A DNA stretch of 64,000 nt from Monosporascus cannonballus. Its lineage: Eukaryota; Ascomycota; Sordariomycetes; Xylariales. Under the pieces are notes generated by a model, which saw only the letters and a list, made by a program, of their open reading frames with translations, did not search any database and was not told the DNA's origin. Positions 46,638 to 57,773 of this stretch are shown here, piece by piece. Location: contig QJNS01000708.1 in the NCBI GenBank assembly GCA_004154925.1, forward strand, positions 238,234 through 302,233, read 5' to 3'. The position numbers and the translations under genes are program-made. Within the stretch, counting starts at the first letter, position 1. Every line of letters starts with the position of its first letter.

Positions 46638-48663
46638 GTTGGCGTGTAAGGGGGACGAGAGATCGGTGCGGTGACGTGTTGTAGATAGATTGCACGCATG
46701 GTCCGTTTGGATCCCATTCTCTGGTTCATGAGGTTTGAAATCGAGGTCTTCGTTGGCAGGTAAACACTGCCCGCAAGATGTCTGGTGGCATAGGCCGATG
46801 TGTCTTCGGGCTTGGGGGCCTATGTTGGGATATTGTTATGGCAGATAACGCAAGGCTGTGGGAAAACACTGTAAAGAACAGAATGGTCAACGACAGTATG
46901 ACGATATGGTGGTTTTCAAGTCTTGTCCGGAAAGGGAAGGGAGCGTATCATGACTTGAGAGCTGTCGCTTTCACGCACGATCGAGTTAGGTTTCACATTA
47001 CGGTATTGTGGTTGCAGACCCGGCGTCCAGGATGCATGCATGAGGCCGGCTCCATGGAGAATGGTCGTTAGGTTAGTGTTTTGCATTTGTATACTTTAGA
47101 CAATATCATCATAGTATATAGGGGTTAATGACAAGGATCCGTCTCCCGAACTTATCAGTCTGGTTTTGGCCAGTTAGGATGGCTGTGATATACATAGGTG
47201 CGTATTGATAGGGTTTTTGATATGTGGGATAAGATTGTCTTATCCTGGTGAAAACAGCCTACATCGTATGGATTCGAGCTCTGTGCAAATCCCCGAGTGG
47301 TGTCTCTTCCGGACGTGGGTAAGGGGGCTTGGTTAGCTCGCGGCAATTGTTGTCGTCTAAGGCACAGACTAAGTTACCTCTTCGTCCGGGTCCTGCTATC
47401 TCGTGCGATAATTCACAATAGGGCCCCTACCCTTCAAACCCAGAGCAGCCGTGCCACGGATTAACTCTCCAGTGATGCAGCTGTGTAAAGACTAGATAAC
47501 CCTCCAGGTTTTCGTAAGGTTAGGGAATTCTCCGGACGGGGTTGAGCTGGTTAGCTCATCTACAGATGAAGCGGTGAGTATGGCCTGAGCTTTTCGTCTT
47601 TCTGTTTTCTTATTCTATTATATACCAATCAATAAAAATATTTAGCCGTGACATTAGTATGTTCTTACGTGACCTTTAGTACTCTGTTTATTACTCGTTC
47701 TTCTTCTTTCTTTCCCCACCATGTCGATAGCACATTCCGTGCTCCTGTGTTTCTCGAGACTCGAAACCCTTGAGTGAGCCACTACCAAGATGCAATATCA
47801 TTCAGTTACATCGTACATCCTTCTGGCCTAAGACGAATTTCAGGGATCAGATACGGGGGGACGTGCCCCGGGCGACCCCGTCATCCCAAAATTTGCAAAG
47901 AAGTAGGCAGACACATCGGAGTATGGACGGGCCTAGTATCTCGGGTTGATGATTTTCGATTCCCTCGTGGGGCTGGTACAAGGAGGCAGAACCTGATGCG
48001 ACCCAAGAATCACCGTAGTGTCCTTGAATGACGTCGACAACTGCAAGATACCCATCATTGTTTAATTGCGTTGTTCCGTACGTAAAATATACTTGCCGGT
48101 GCTACAAGACCTTGCCTGCGTTCACACTCCCAACATAAAATACACCATGGAATGAATTACGTGCTATATCCCCTGTAGAACCAACATGGAACTGGTTCTT
48201 ATCAAATAACATATTTTGCTGGACGGAGGTTCAACGTAAGTCCTAGGAGCCCATCAAACAAACTAAGGAGGGATTAAGCCTTTTGGGAGCGGGTGCCGTA
48301 GCACCCTGCTGTATTGAATCCGCAAATGTCCCAACCCGCTTCCACATCAACTTTTCATGTTAAATATCAAGGCATCATAGGTTGGATCGCCGTTCACGGC
48401 ATGCTAGGAAGCATTATATCCCGAGCATGGCCGGTTGGTGTTGGCAGAGTTGCAATTGGTTTTGGAGGGGTGGCAGAGTGTATATACTGTGTATTGAGCA
48501 TTAAGACAATTACTTGCCAAGTATCAGAACCCGTGGATGATGCGTACGATGTGATCCCACACCTCGAACTATGAGAAGATGCAAATGCTTCCTACCAAAA
48601 CTCCAAAACTCCCCCCGCCCCCACCCCCCCCCCGGCCCCCTGCCTAGGTATTATCACCTATCA
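46638..48663. other. Intergenic between convergent F-box/WD40 and vps60 genes
   Basis: No supported gene. C-rich tract at about 48610-48640, close to the vps60 stop. Confidence 0.55.
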
Positions 48664-49317
48664 TCACCTCGCCACCTCTTGCACCTTCGTCGTCGTCGTC
48701 GCCGGTTCGTTGACTGAGGGGTCCTCCTGCAGGAAATCGGGCAGCTTGTCGGCGTCAGCGGCGCCGCCTTCGAGCTCAAGCATGCTTTCGCCGTAGAGCT
48801 CGTCGCCGAGGGCGGCGAGCTCCTCGTCGAGCTCGGCCTCATCGGGCTCGCCGCCGGGGATCTCGTAGCCCATGCTCAGGGTCTCGTTGATCTCGTCGCC
48901 GAGGGCCTGGAGGTCGCGCATCTCGTCCTGGACGCGCTCGATGCGGTCGAGGTCGATCTTGCCGAACTGCTTCTTCAGGGTCTTGTTGGCGGTCCGCATT
49001 GCCTCGACCGTCGCCATGGTGCCCTGCAGGTTGTCCTGCATCGCCTGCGCGCTCTGCATGCCCTCGAGCTGCTGCTCCAGCCGCGACCGCTGCTCCTCGA
49101 GCCGCTTGCGCGACGCCAGCACCCGCAGCGCCTCCTCCCGCCGCCGCTGCAGCGCCGGGCCCCGCATCCGCTTCGTCGCCTCGTGGTGCTCCCGCAGCCG
49201 GATGTTCTTCGCCTGGATCTGCACGTCGAGCTCCCCGATCCGCTTCTCGAGGTTGGCGCTCGCGCTGTCGAGCGTGGGCTTGGGCTGCTTGGACCCCGTG
49301 CCGAAGAGGCGGTTCAT
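48664..49317 (-). CDS. vps60: Vps60/Mos10 (CHMP5-like) ESCRT-III protein
   Basis: Single exon, 217 aa, starting MNRLFGTGSKQPKPTLDSA, the typical CHMP5/Vps60 N terminus. It is a charged helical SNF7-fold protein: a basic N-terminal helix pair (residues 1-110, LEKRIGELDVQIQAK, KRMRGPALQRRREEALRVL) and an acidic C-terminal half (ELDEELAALGDELYGES, PDFLQED) with a probable MIM-like segment. Vps60 acts late in multivesicular-body sorting at endosomes, binding Vta1 to stimulate Vps4 disassembly of ESCRT-III. Length matches the family (about 215-230 aa). Nothing looks broken. High GC third positions set it apart from the flanking AT-richer spacers. Confidence 0.92.
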   Translation of the reverse strand: MNRLFGTGSKQPKPTLDSASANLEKRIGELDVQIQAKNIRLREHHEATKRMRGPALQRRREEALRVLASRKRLEEQRSRLEQQLEGMQSAQAMQDNLQGTMATVEAMRTANKTLKKQFGKIDLDRIERVQDEMRDLQALGDEINETLSMGYEIPGGEPDEAELDEELAALGDELYGESMLELEGGAADADKLPDFLQEDPSVNEPATTTTKVQEVAR

Positions 49318-50331
49318 TTTGTGTGTTTTGTGTGCCGATGGTATTTGCAGTAACCAGTAGCTAGGGGAGCTTCACCGGGACCTTGGTAACTTCGGCTTGC
49401 CGATACAGAGTATCTTGCTCGTTGGGATGTATCTCATAGGAGAGACGTCGTGCTCGGTGGAAATAGGTAGTTAGGTCGCGTGGGGCGCGGATGGTGATAG
49501 TGGGGTGGAGGGCTTTTTGGGCAGCGGGGTGGTTTTCGGGGGGCGGAATGCCATGACATCGGAGCGTATCCACTTATCTGTCGGTCAGCTGGCACCAGCG
49601 CTCACTGCACTTGGCTATCACGGTACGCACCACGTAAAAAGGGTTGAACACTCTCAATATGTTCGTACCTCCACTCTTCATATCTTCGTCTTCTTGGGGT
49701 TTGGTATATCACCGGCTCTTCCAAAAAAAAAAGGTTTTCTTCTGTGAGCGGCATCCGATATAACCCTCTGCTTTGACTCTGCTTTTCCTCTCAGGCTCTC
49801 AATGTCATAATTACAACTCAACTGGAAGGGCTTTCCCTGTGAGACCGGGTTGGATGGACTTCCTAAATCAACCCATACGCCACTACCGCTCTCTGGTATT
49901 GAAATCGTTGAACGAACTCAAAAAATCTTTTGTATTCCTCTCGACTTTTGTATTATACCTGTATTTTCAAATGACACTTCGAGTCTGGCGTAGGTCCTTC
50001 GCCATGTTTACAGGTGGGAAGTCTTGACTAGGTACTTAACACCATTTCTATCACCCATGCCGCTCTCGTAAACCAAACTTCATTCATAATCCACGCGCTG
50101 AGTTATGGACCAGGCGCGAATACGCAGCAATGAGGCAACCTCTCATCCTTTCTCGAGGCAATCCCTCAACCCCTATTCGTGACTCTGTTCCCCTATCACA
50201 AACCATCGCTAATGTTCTTGCGATGCCTCATGGGGACTCTGACTGCAAGAGCAAAATCTTCATCTCGAATCTTAATGCCCGCATATTGCTGAATCCTTCC
50301 TTCCTACCGACAGTCATAACGTGCGAGGACC
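49318..50331. other. Intergenic upstream of vps60
   Basis: Promoter of vps60 and spacer. No further gene supported. Confidence 0.5.
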
Positions 50332-52115
50332 TTAGAAAAACTCAGTGTGCTCGCGCATCCACGGATAAACAACATAGAATATCTCGCCCTCCTGAGGCGT
50401 CACGGCTCCCACCAACTGCGGCATGTTACGGCCGCGGATAGTTAAGTCGTTAACCACATCCGTATGCTGAGAACAGCGACTGGTGAGCATGACGTCTAGA
50501 TGACGGCGGTGCTCGCCCGGACCGCCAGATAGGTAAGGTGCGGGAAGTCCAAATCTAGGTACAGTAGCGTAAAGTGGCATGGGCATCGAAAGCATGGGCA
50601 ATGGCCGAAAGAGTAGTGCGGGGAACATGGTGACTCGTCGAGATGCAGGCGCTCCAACAACGAGCGGGCCTCCTTGCACTGCCAGGGGGGCGAGCCTCGC
50701 GGGAGCAGGTGGGGCATGGACTCTGGCGCCAGAGCACCGCGTAGTTCAGCACGGCCCTGTAGCCGGTATGTGGGAGAGACGCCCAGTCGGTGCGGGCCTC
50801 CCCGCGGATGCTGGTCCGGGTGTAGGTGTAGTTGAGATACGTGAAGATGATGCGAATGTGGTCGACTTCTGGGCTCCGACTGTTGGCTCCCGCAGTTGCT
50901 CTCGGCCATAAGCTTGGGCAGTACGGGCTGGACCAGGATCAGCCACTCCAGGTGATGCTGTGGAAGCTGGAGTCGGCACCACCGGTGACGTGGCAGTAAA
51001 ATGGGCAATTGGCTGGTTGGCGACCTCGGGCGAATCGCTGACAGTGGCATCTCCCGAGCGACGAAGCTCACCCTGGCGGGGTGTGCTAGCTTTGAGCATA
51101 TTGTTCCTATGGTTTCCAAGGAGTGCGTTATGGTTGCCGACTCTATGTACGTTGGCGTTGGCTCTTGGATAATCTTCGAGAGAACTGATCCAAGCTCCGA
51201 TTGTAGCATCACGCTGCAGAGCTCCGCCGTATATATTCGAAACCTGGGCCTGAACTCCTGGATGGCCTCGCTGTGCGTCGGCCGTAGACGATGTTCGCTT
51301 CTTTTCGATCCCTATTCTCCCGGTTTCAACTCTCCCGTATCTTTCGAGGAGCATTCTCTGCAGCGCAGAGTTGACAAAGCGTTCGTTCTCTGGACCAGCT
51401 AGTGCGGCGGGTGGTCTGCTGTGTTCCCCGCCCTGAGGGTCGGTATTTTCGGCCTCGGCTGCGGAAGATGTTTGCTTCGTGGCGCCAGTGCCGTGCGTAG
51501 CAGCCACAATCTCGGCTCCTGCCTGACTCCCGGCTGTAGCACTTGGCTCAGAAGGGCCTGGGGTGGTCCGTTCTCCCCCTGATGTCTATGCAGGACTTTG
51601 CTTCATGTTCTCCAATTTCGTCAGAATAGCGCCTGTATCTTTCGCCGCCAAATTGCCCCTCCAGGGCCTCCTGGATTTCTCTACCGACCTGTGCCCTGCG
51701 CCGGGTGGCCATCTCTTGTCTCTCCATGCCCTCCTCAGAGTTTTGTGATCGCTGCGGCTCTTCAACCTTAGCTCCAACAGGCACGCTAGAAGGCGATTTT
51801 ATGATGCATCAGCAACTGATCTGGGTTCTTGCTGTGCTGGTCGTAGTGGTTGCCGTTGCCCTGCTCAGTGTCGTCGTTGCCCTCCTTGGTTTCGTTTACC
51901 GAGGCAAGGGCATTAGGAGAGTTATAGTTCGTGACGGGCCCCTCACCATTTAATAGGGAGGTCGACAAATACTCCAGTATGTTCTCTCGTGCGTGTGGGT
52001 GCTCCATCTTATCGATGTGGCTGTGATGACTTTTTGTGAAGATAGGTAGGAGCAAGTATACTACAGCATCTAGTGATCGGTATCGAGACATCTTAGATAA
52101 GGTTGCCTGGGTCAT
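50332..52115 (-). pseudogene. Unrecognised protein gene broken by frameshifts
   Basis: Four minus-strand frames follow each other almost without gap. 52115-51786 has MSRYRSLDAVVYLLLPIF and ends LLMHHK. 51775-51580 has SSVPVGAKVEEPQRS and RRAQVGREIQEALEGQFGGE. 51580-50746 has GERTTPGPSEPSATAG, NSALQRMLLERYGRVE and a Pro/Ser/Thr-rich tail. 50679-50332 has TMFPALLFRPLPMLSMPMPL and IFYVVYPWMREHTEFF. Each junction can be bridged by a one-base shift, near AAAATCG (about 51800) and near CAGGGGGAG (about 51575). This suggests a single disordered-rich protein of about 550 aa interrupted by indels. I recognise no domain. Homopolymer errors in the assembly would give the same picture. Confidence 0.4.
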
Positions 52116-52346
52116 GGGGGGCTGGGTTCAGGACCACACCTACTGGATTTATGTTTAAGGCGGATAACTATGTGTCAGAGCTGTCCCCGCCCGATCTTTT
52201 TCGGATGATAGACAGCCACCTTGCACACTGGTATGTACGTAGCTAGGTCTTTATCTGATCTTCGACATCAGAGCACCGCTATCGCAAGCATGCAGAGTGC
52301 GGCGATCACCGGGGGGTCTAAGCCGATATCTGTCAGGTCCGTAGTT

Positions 52347-52385
52347 TTTCTGCCATCGAATGGCAGGAACATTACGCAGTCGTTG
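52347..52385 (+). repeat. Degenerate 39-bp repeat, copy 1
   Basis: Shares CATCGAAnGGCAGGAACA and a terminal AGTCGTTG with copy 2, 110 bp downstream. Confidence 0.7.
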
Positions 52386-52456
52386 TCACTATCGCCGAGA
52401 GTTAATGGCCGCGTTAAACACCGCTTGGTCTGAGCTATCCGCCGGGAGTATGGAGT

Positions 52457-52495
52457 TTCTGTCATCGAACGGCAGGAACAGTTACCAAGTCGTTG
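52457..52495 (+). repeat. Degenerate 39-bp repeat, copy 2
   Basis: About 85 percent identical by eye to copy 1; carries TTACCAAGTCGTTGAAC, which copy 3 echoes. Confidence 0.7.
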
Positions 52496-52775
52496 AACTT
52501 TGTACCGAGTTGTCAAGTTGTACAGCACTGTTACAAGGCTATTACCATGTCAGTGACAATCACGGAGTTGTTGGCACCATTGACGCCCAGATGTTGATTA
52601 TATTGATCACTGACTGGCTGACATGATAGTAAAGTCATCTATCTAACCAGAGGACCGATCATGAATTCAATAGTCTTCTGATATCTTAGTTTATGAGCTG
52701 CCAGCATAGCAGGGGCGACTACGGAACTGATACATCTGTTTCCAGGATGCTCGAAGTCTATGACATGGCTCCATG

Positions 52776-52813
52776 ACCGTTACTATGGCAGGTACAACTA
52801 CCAAGTTGTTAAA
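52776..52813 (+). repeat. Degenerate repeat, copy 3 (weaker)
   Basis: TGGCAGGTACAACTACCAAG and GTTGTTAAAC parallel copy 2 with several substitutions. Confidence 0.45.
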
Positions 52814-53689
52814 CCTGCCATGTGTTCGGCCTGGTTGGCTAGTGTAATCTCGGGATCAGTTGCTATAAATAAAAGCAATCATAAGGCGGCCAGAGCTAGT
52901 ACGGGCTTATGCCAGCCTAGATTATATAGGAGAACAACAGAATCAGGACCATGGCTCCTGCTATGGCGGGAGCGGTAACTCAGTCCTGGCAAATCCCACC
53001 ACACAACCTATGCCAACAGCATAGTTAGGACGTATCAGGAAACTCTTAAAAAGTAGACATTTAACCTCGTATCTCATATGCTGGTACCAGCGCCCACGTA
53101 ACACGATATGCCGGGCGTCTTATTCGTATATATAGCGGCAAGCTAAATCAGGGCCACGTCAGGGGACTCATAAATAAGCGTGCTATACTCAGCCCCAGGA
53201 CCGACGCCTACATATTACAAGACAACACAAACTATGTAGGCAGCTCGCTTAATGAAGACTAAGGCGGCTGGGCTGAATTACTTTGCCTAGTACTTATTGT
53301 TGCCGCTGAGAACTGCACTAGGCTCTCATCGATATCCCGGTCCCTGTTGATATTGCTCCCTGGTCACGATAGCGTTTGATTTCCCAGGCGAATCCACGGA
53401 TTGACATGTGCGTCATGCGTAATAAAGGAGGCACAGAGCTTTGGCCAGGGTGTGGGGATACCTAGGCGAATCAAAGTCAATCTCGTAGTCCTGATATCTT
53501 GGATTATCGCTGCTGGGTTTGTGGCCAACGAAATAAGCATTTCCTTTGATTCCAAAGATTTCGGAATATCTTTTCAAGGTACAATAAAATTACATGATAA
53601 CTGGCTTACACTCTCCTACATATATGATGCGATAGCTGTGAATACTGGTTTTATTTCTAAGGCCGGTGTGTATGGGTGAAGGAAAGAGG

Positions 53690-54400
53690 GGGAACTGTTT
53701 GGTGTTGCGATACCTCCAATCCTCACCCCAACCTTTCTCGAGCTCACAAGAGAGATCTCCACCCAGTCGATCGACTCGGTGAAGCCCTCGGTCAGCAGCT
53801 CGCCACCGTTGACGGGCCGCGGACCAAGCACTAAGTCTATTGGATCAGTCGGAAAAGAAACTTATCGGTAACCTCCGCAAGCAACTTCCCATTGAGGTAG
53901 AAAGCGGCATGGTTGGAGTCGTACTCCATCGGGGCGAAGTGATATTCCTTATTGTACAAATCATGCTCGTGTCGACCATGATGGGCTTTGTCTCACCGAG
54001 CCGGCTGCTCTCGAACTACAGCTGCGTTTTGGTAAAGATCTCGTCTGTCGCATAGCCAAACCAGATCTTGCTGAACCGGCTGCCGTCCGAGGTAGGACCG
54101 TCGCCCCACAGCGCCGCCCCCCACTAGACCGGCCGCTCCGGGCGGGCAGTTAGGGAGAATGACAGTGTGAAGCGACCTGAGGTAAATCGTATGGGCTAGT
54201 ACCTGGCCTTCGACCAGGAGCCGTAGTTGTCGGGCGGGATGCCGGACCGCAGCCGAATACGAGCCTTGCCAGTCTCAGTGACCGGGCACGTGTATTCACA
54301 GCCCTATATGGGCCGTGTGGGTGCTGTCGAGAGATTCGGCGGCGGGAAACGCCTGCACGTTCACGCCGACCACTGGCGGCGCTGCGGCTAGGCAACGGAT
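53690..54400 (-). pseudogene. Concanavalin A-like glucanase (GH16-type), broken
   Basis: Minus-strand pieces in several frames: IPPDNYGSWSKARY (about 54200-54245), ALWGDGPTSDGSRFSKIWFG then ATDEIFTKTQL and a stop (about 54115-54010), EYHFAPMEYDSNHAAFYLNG with KLLAEVTDK (about 53955-53870), and LVLGPRPVNGGELLTEGFTE with SIDWVEIS (53831-53755). The order WGDG... / HFAPMEYDxxHAAFYLNGKLLAEVTD / DLVLGPRP / DWVEIS is that of a GH16-like jelly-roll glucanase domain near its C terminus. The ExDxxE catalytic block was not found; the N-terminal part is missing or too eroded. Frame changes and stops make it a pseudogene. The subfamily is uncertain. Confidence 0.5.
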
Positions 54401-55168
54401 TATGCTATAAGCGCTTGTGATCATAGCCGATATACTTCAAGGCAAAGTGGTCTTTTCGAGCTTTGGCAAAACGACTTGTCGGCATGTAGGGGCATTCATA
54501 GTCCTCAAATATAATATACCTTGCTTCACTCGTCTGCCAAGGCGGATCCCTAGACGAACTGAGGACTTATGCTTGGAGGAACCGAAACAAGCTTCAGGGC
54601 ATCATTACTTCCACTGTATAATGCTTGGAGCTGCCTATTTGTGATTTACCACCGGCAGATTTTGGCTGCTTTTAGAAAACACTTAGCGAAAATAGGTCCG
54701 TCCCTGGTGCATGGACTATACCAATCAGAGTGGTAATTGTTACCCGACATCAAGGAAACCCTGCCTGCATCTGTCCCTCCGTCTAATGGAACAATGATAG
54801 TGTAGCATCCATGTCTTATTAGCTGGTCCATGGTGATCGGAAACTGGGGATTTCTCCACCATTCGCGAGATCGACTCGCGTACGGCCAGTGATTAAACGT
54901 ATTCTTATCCGTATTCGGTAGGGGAGAACGGGATGTGACCGTTGCGACCCCTGAACCGCTCCAGAACCGGGATTCTTCAACTGCAGTTGTGGGGTTCTCG
55001 CCGTGTGGGGATCCGCACTAGTTCTCGGGTTAGCGTCATCGAGCATTGGCCGGAGTTATAAGCATAGGTAGGTCCCCAACGATTCATATAACTAGAACGC
55101 CCCAGAGAGCGAGCGACATGTGCATTAGTCCTCTCCATCTTCCATTCTCGCTGTCACCATACCCAAAG
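54401..55168. other. Intergenic upstream of P450
   Basis: No supported gene. Confidence 0.5.
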
Positions 55169-56886
55169 ATGGACACGGTACAACGGCTGTTCCCCGCGGG
55201 GTTTCCCGTCTCCCTTCAGGTGATAGCTGCGATTGTCGTTATCGGATTCTTCTACTCGCTCATTACGGAGGAACGACCGTTCTCTGGATTCCCAGTTATC
55301 CGCATTGATGGCAGGGGCCCGAAGAAGACATGGATGTTCGACGGCAGGAAAGCTTTGGCCGAGGGAGTGCAGAGAGTACGTTGGGGCTGTTTGATTTCGC
55401 CGAGACTGCGGAGGTTCGTTAACGATCGGAGTAGTTTGCTGGACCTTTTCAGGTCGTTACAGGCACCGGGCCCAAGATTGTTTTGCCCAATCGCTACGCT
55501 GATGAGATACGCAACCATCCATCGTTGAACTTTAACAAGTCCTTCGCTAAGGTACGATGCGATCTTGTCAGGTTCTCTCCAGTGCTTCAGAAATGCCAAC
55601 CAACTAATTCAGGACTTCTTTACCAACTACCCTGGATTTGAACCCCACAGGCAAGGGCTTAAGACGGGTGATTTGCTCATTCAAGAAGTGACGCGCGTGA
55701 AGCTGACGCAGTCCCTAAACCTCGTCACGAACGACCTGGTCGACGAGACGACGGCGTCGTTGCACGACATCTTTGGTGAGAGCGAAGAATGGAAGACGTT
55801 CCTGATCAGAGACACCATCGCCGACGTAGTCGCTCGCCTCTCGTCGCGTGTCTTCCTTGGGAAGGATCTATGCCGGAACAAGAGATGGTTAGACATTACG
55901 AAGACATACACCATCGACTCTTTCATCGTCTCGCGCATCATGAGAGCTGCCCCCCCTTTTATGCGGCCGATTACCTACTGGCTTCTCCCGCAGTCCAAGC
56001 GTCTTCGTAAGGCCGTCAGGGACAGTCGTGCGATGATTGAGCCTGAAGTCGAGCGCCGCAAGGCCGTTGTGGAAGCGGCTCTCGCCGATGGTAAGAAACC
56101 GCCGAAGACCTCTGACACCCTCGGTTGGATGTATGAGATTGCAAAGTCCCGCAATCTGAAGGATATCGATTACAGCGCGGCCCAGCTCTCGCTGACAATG
56201 GCCGCTATTCACACCACCACCGAGACCACGTGCCAAGTTCTGCTGGACATCTGCGAATATCCGGAGGTGGCGGAGCAGCTCAGGAAAGAGATCATCGAGG
56301 TGCTGAGTGAGGGCGGCTGGGCTAAGACTTCGCTGTACAAGCTGAAGCTCATGGACAGTTTCTTGAAAGAGGGACAGCGATTACGGCCCTTGGCTGCAGG
56401 TATGCCAGGCTAGACCTTGACTTCCTCCTCACTTCCGTGACGCTAACCAGATCAGCATCTATGAACCGTTACGTCGAAAAGGATATCGAGCTCTCAGACG
56501 GAACTATTCTACCTAAAGGCAGTCGCGTTATGGTCGCGAGCAGTTTCATGGACCCGGCTGTATACCCCGACCCGGAGCGATTCGACGCCGCGAGGTTTCT
56601 ACACATGAGGCAGCAGCCCGGCCAGGAGAACAGCTGGCAGTTCGTCACGACCACGCCTGCTCACCTGTTGTTTGGACACGGACAGCACGCCTGCCCCGGC
56701 CGCTTCTTCGCTTCCAACGAGCTCAAGATCGCCCTGTGCCACTTCTTGCTCAAGTACGACTGGAGGTTCTTACCCGGCGAGTCACGCCCAACGCCGCGGG
56801 AATTCGAGGCTGGCCAGGGTGTTGACCCCAGTGCTAAGATCCAGGCGCGGCGGAGGAAGCCTGAGATTGATATTGACAACTTGTAG
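55169..56886 (+). CDS. Cytochrome P450 (fungal ent-kaurene-oxidase-like class)
   Basis: Exons 55169-55375, 55453-55551, 55613-56399 and 56456-56886 give 507 aa. Exon 1 codes a membrane anchor (SLQVIAAIVVIGFFYSL). Exon 2 is VVTGTGPKIVLPNRYADEIR. Exon 3 has the I-helix AAIHTTTETT and the K-helix ExxR motif (FLKEGQRLRP). Exon 4 has SMNRYVEKDIELSDGT, the PERF-type PDPERFDAARF and the heme loop FGHGQHACPGRFFA, whose Cys ligates heme iron. This combination is common in diterpene- and indole-diterpene-type fungal P450s, but the substrate is unknown. No terpene synthase or prenyltransferase is nearby. The exon 1-2 join (GVQR/VVTG) is about seven residues shorter than I expect from relatives, so the first intron may be misplaced. 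Otherwise it looks intact. Confidence 0.87.
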
Positions 56887-57553
56887 AAGATATCTGTTTC
56901 GTATTCATGGGCAATTGGATAGGTTTATAATGCATATTCTACATGACTGTTGGACAAACCTGTGATGAGGAGCCTTGACTCCGTGTGGATACGGAAGCAC
57001 CAATTCTCCAGCGAAACTGCCAGATCTTAAGCTTCCCGTTAGCCGTGACTACATATCAATCAAAGATATTTCCGAGATTCCTAGCGTTAACTGCATTGGC
57101 TAAGTAGTGGACAGTTGTAGCTCTCTAGCTCCTTAGACATATAAATCTAACTCCTGAACGCCGCATAACGTGTGATTGTTCTTAGAAGATAGCACCGGAG
57201 ACGGGCTGTGTTTTGTATGGGGCAAAGTTGGCCTCTGGCAGGAGAAGAGTGGCCTATCATGGTCGATCGTCCCATGAACGAAGGAAGTCGTACGCAATGA
57301 TCAGAACAGGGCCATTGTTTAGCTGTGACACAACCAGCTGACTGCTCGTAGACAACACTCACGACTGGTCCTCTATTAAAAGGGAGTAATCGCCTTGGCT
57401 CAGTCCTTGAGACTCCGTGAACCGATTTAGTGCTGCGAGCAACGGACGAGTTGGCCACGAGCACATCCGCGTTCGCAATTTCCCGTTCAGCCAACAATCT
57501 AGAGAGGATACCATAAGTATAATCGATACTTCCAACGCTAAATCTTACTCAAC
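56887..57553. other. Intergenic downstream of P450
   Basis: No supported gene. Confidence 0.5.
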
Positions 57554-57720
57554 ATGGACAAAACCAACGAAGAAGTAGTTGATGTAATCGGCACCCCAGA
57601 GAACCTGGCGGATGTAACTCGCTCGGCTCTCCCCAGTAAGGACTCGACCAGTGGCCGCGCCGTCTGAGGACATCACAACGAACGGCAGCAGCAAGGCGAG
57701 TCAGCATCCCTCAGATGAAG
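57554..57720 (+). pseudogene. 5' gene fragment cut off by the piggyBac-like element
   Basis: Begins ATG at 57554 (MDKTNEEVVDVIGTPENL, then SALPSKDSTSGRA). After a one-base shift it continues SEDITTNGSSKASQHPSDEG up to the left end of the transposon. The charged Ser/Thr-rich tail resembles the cytosolic N terminus of drug-type MFS transporters, but no membrane segment survives to prove it. The sequence beyond the right end of the element does not continue it. Confidence 0.3.
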
Positions 57721-57773
57721 GCTATCCGCTTGAGGGCGACAAGACGTTAGTGGCAACAATTTTTCTGAAGGTG
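57721..57773 (+). repeat. Left terminal inverted repeat, piggyBac-like element
   Basis: Starts GCTATCCGCTTGAGGGCGAC; matches the reverse complement of 61765-61817 except one G/T. Confidence 0.92.

Larger units (their letters stand above)
52116..53689. other. Intergenic with short degenerate repeats
   Basis: Contains three related 38-40-bp units listed separately. No gene supported. Confidence 0.5.
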
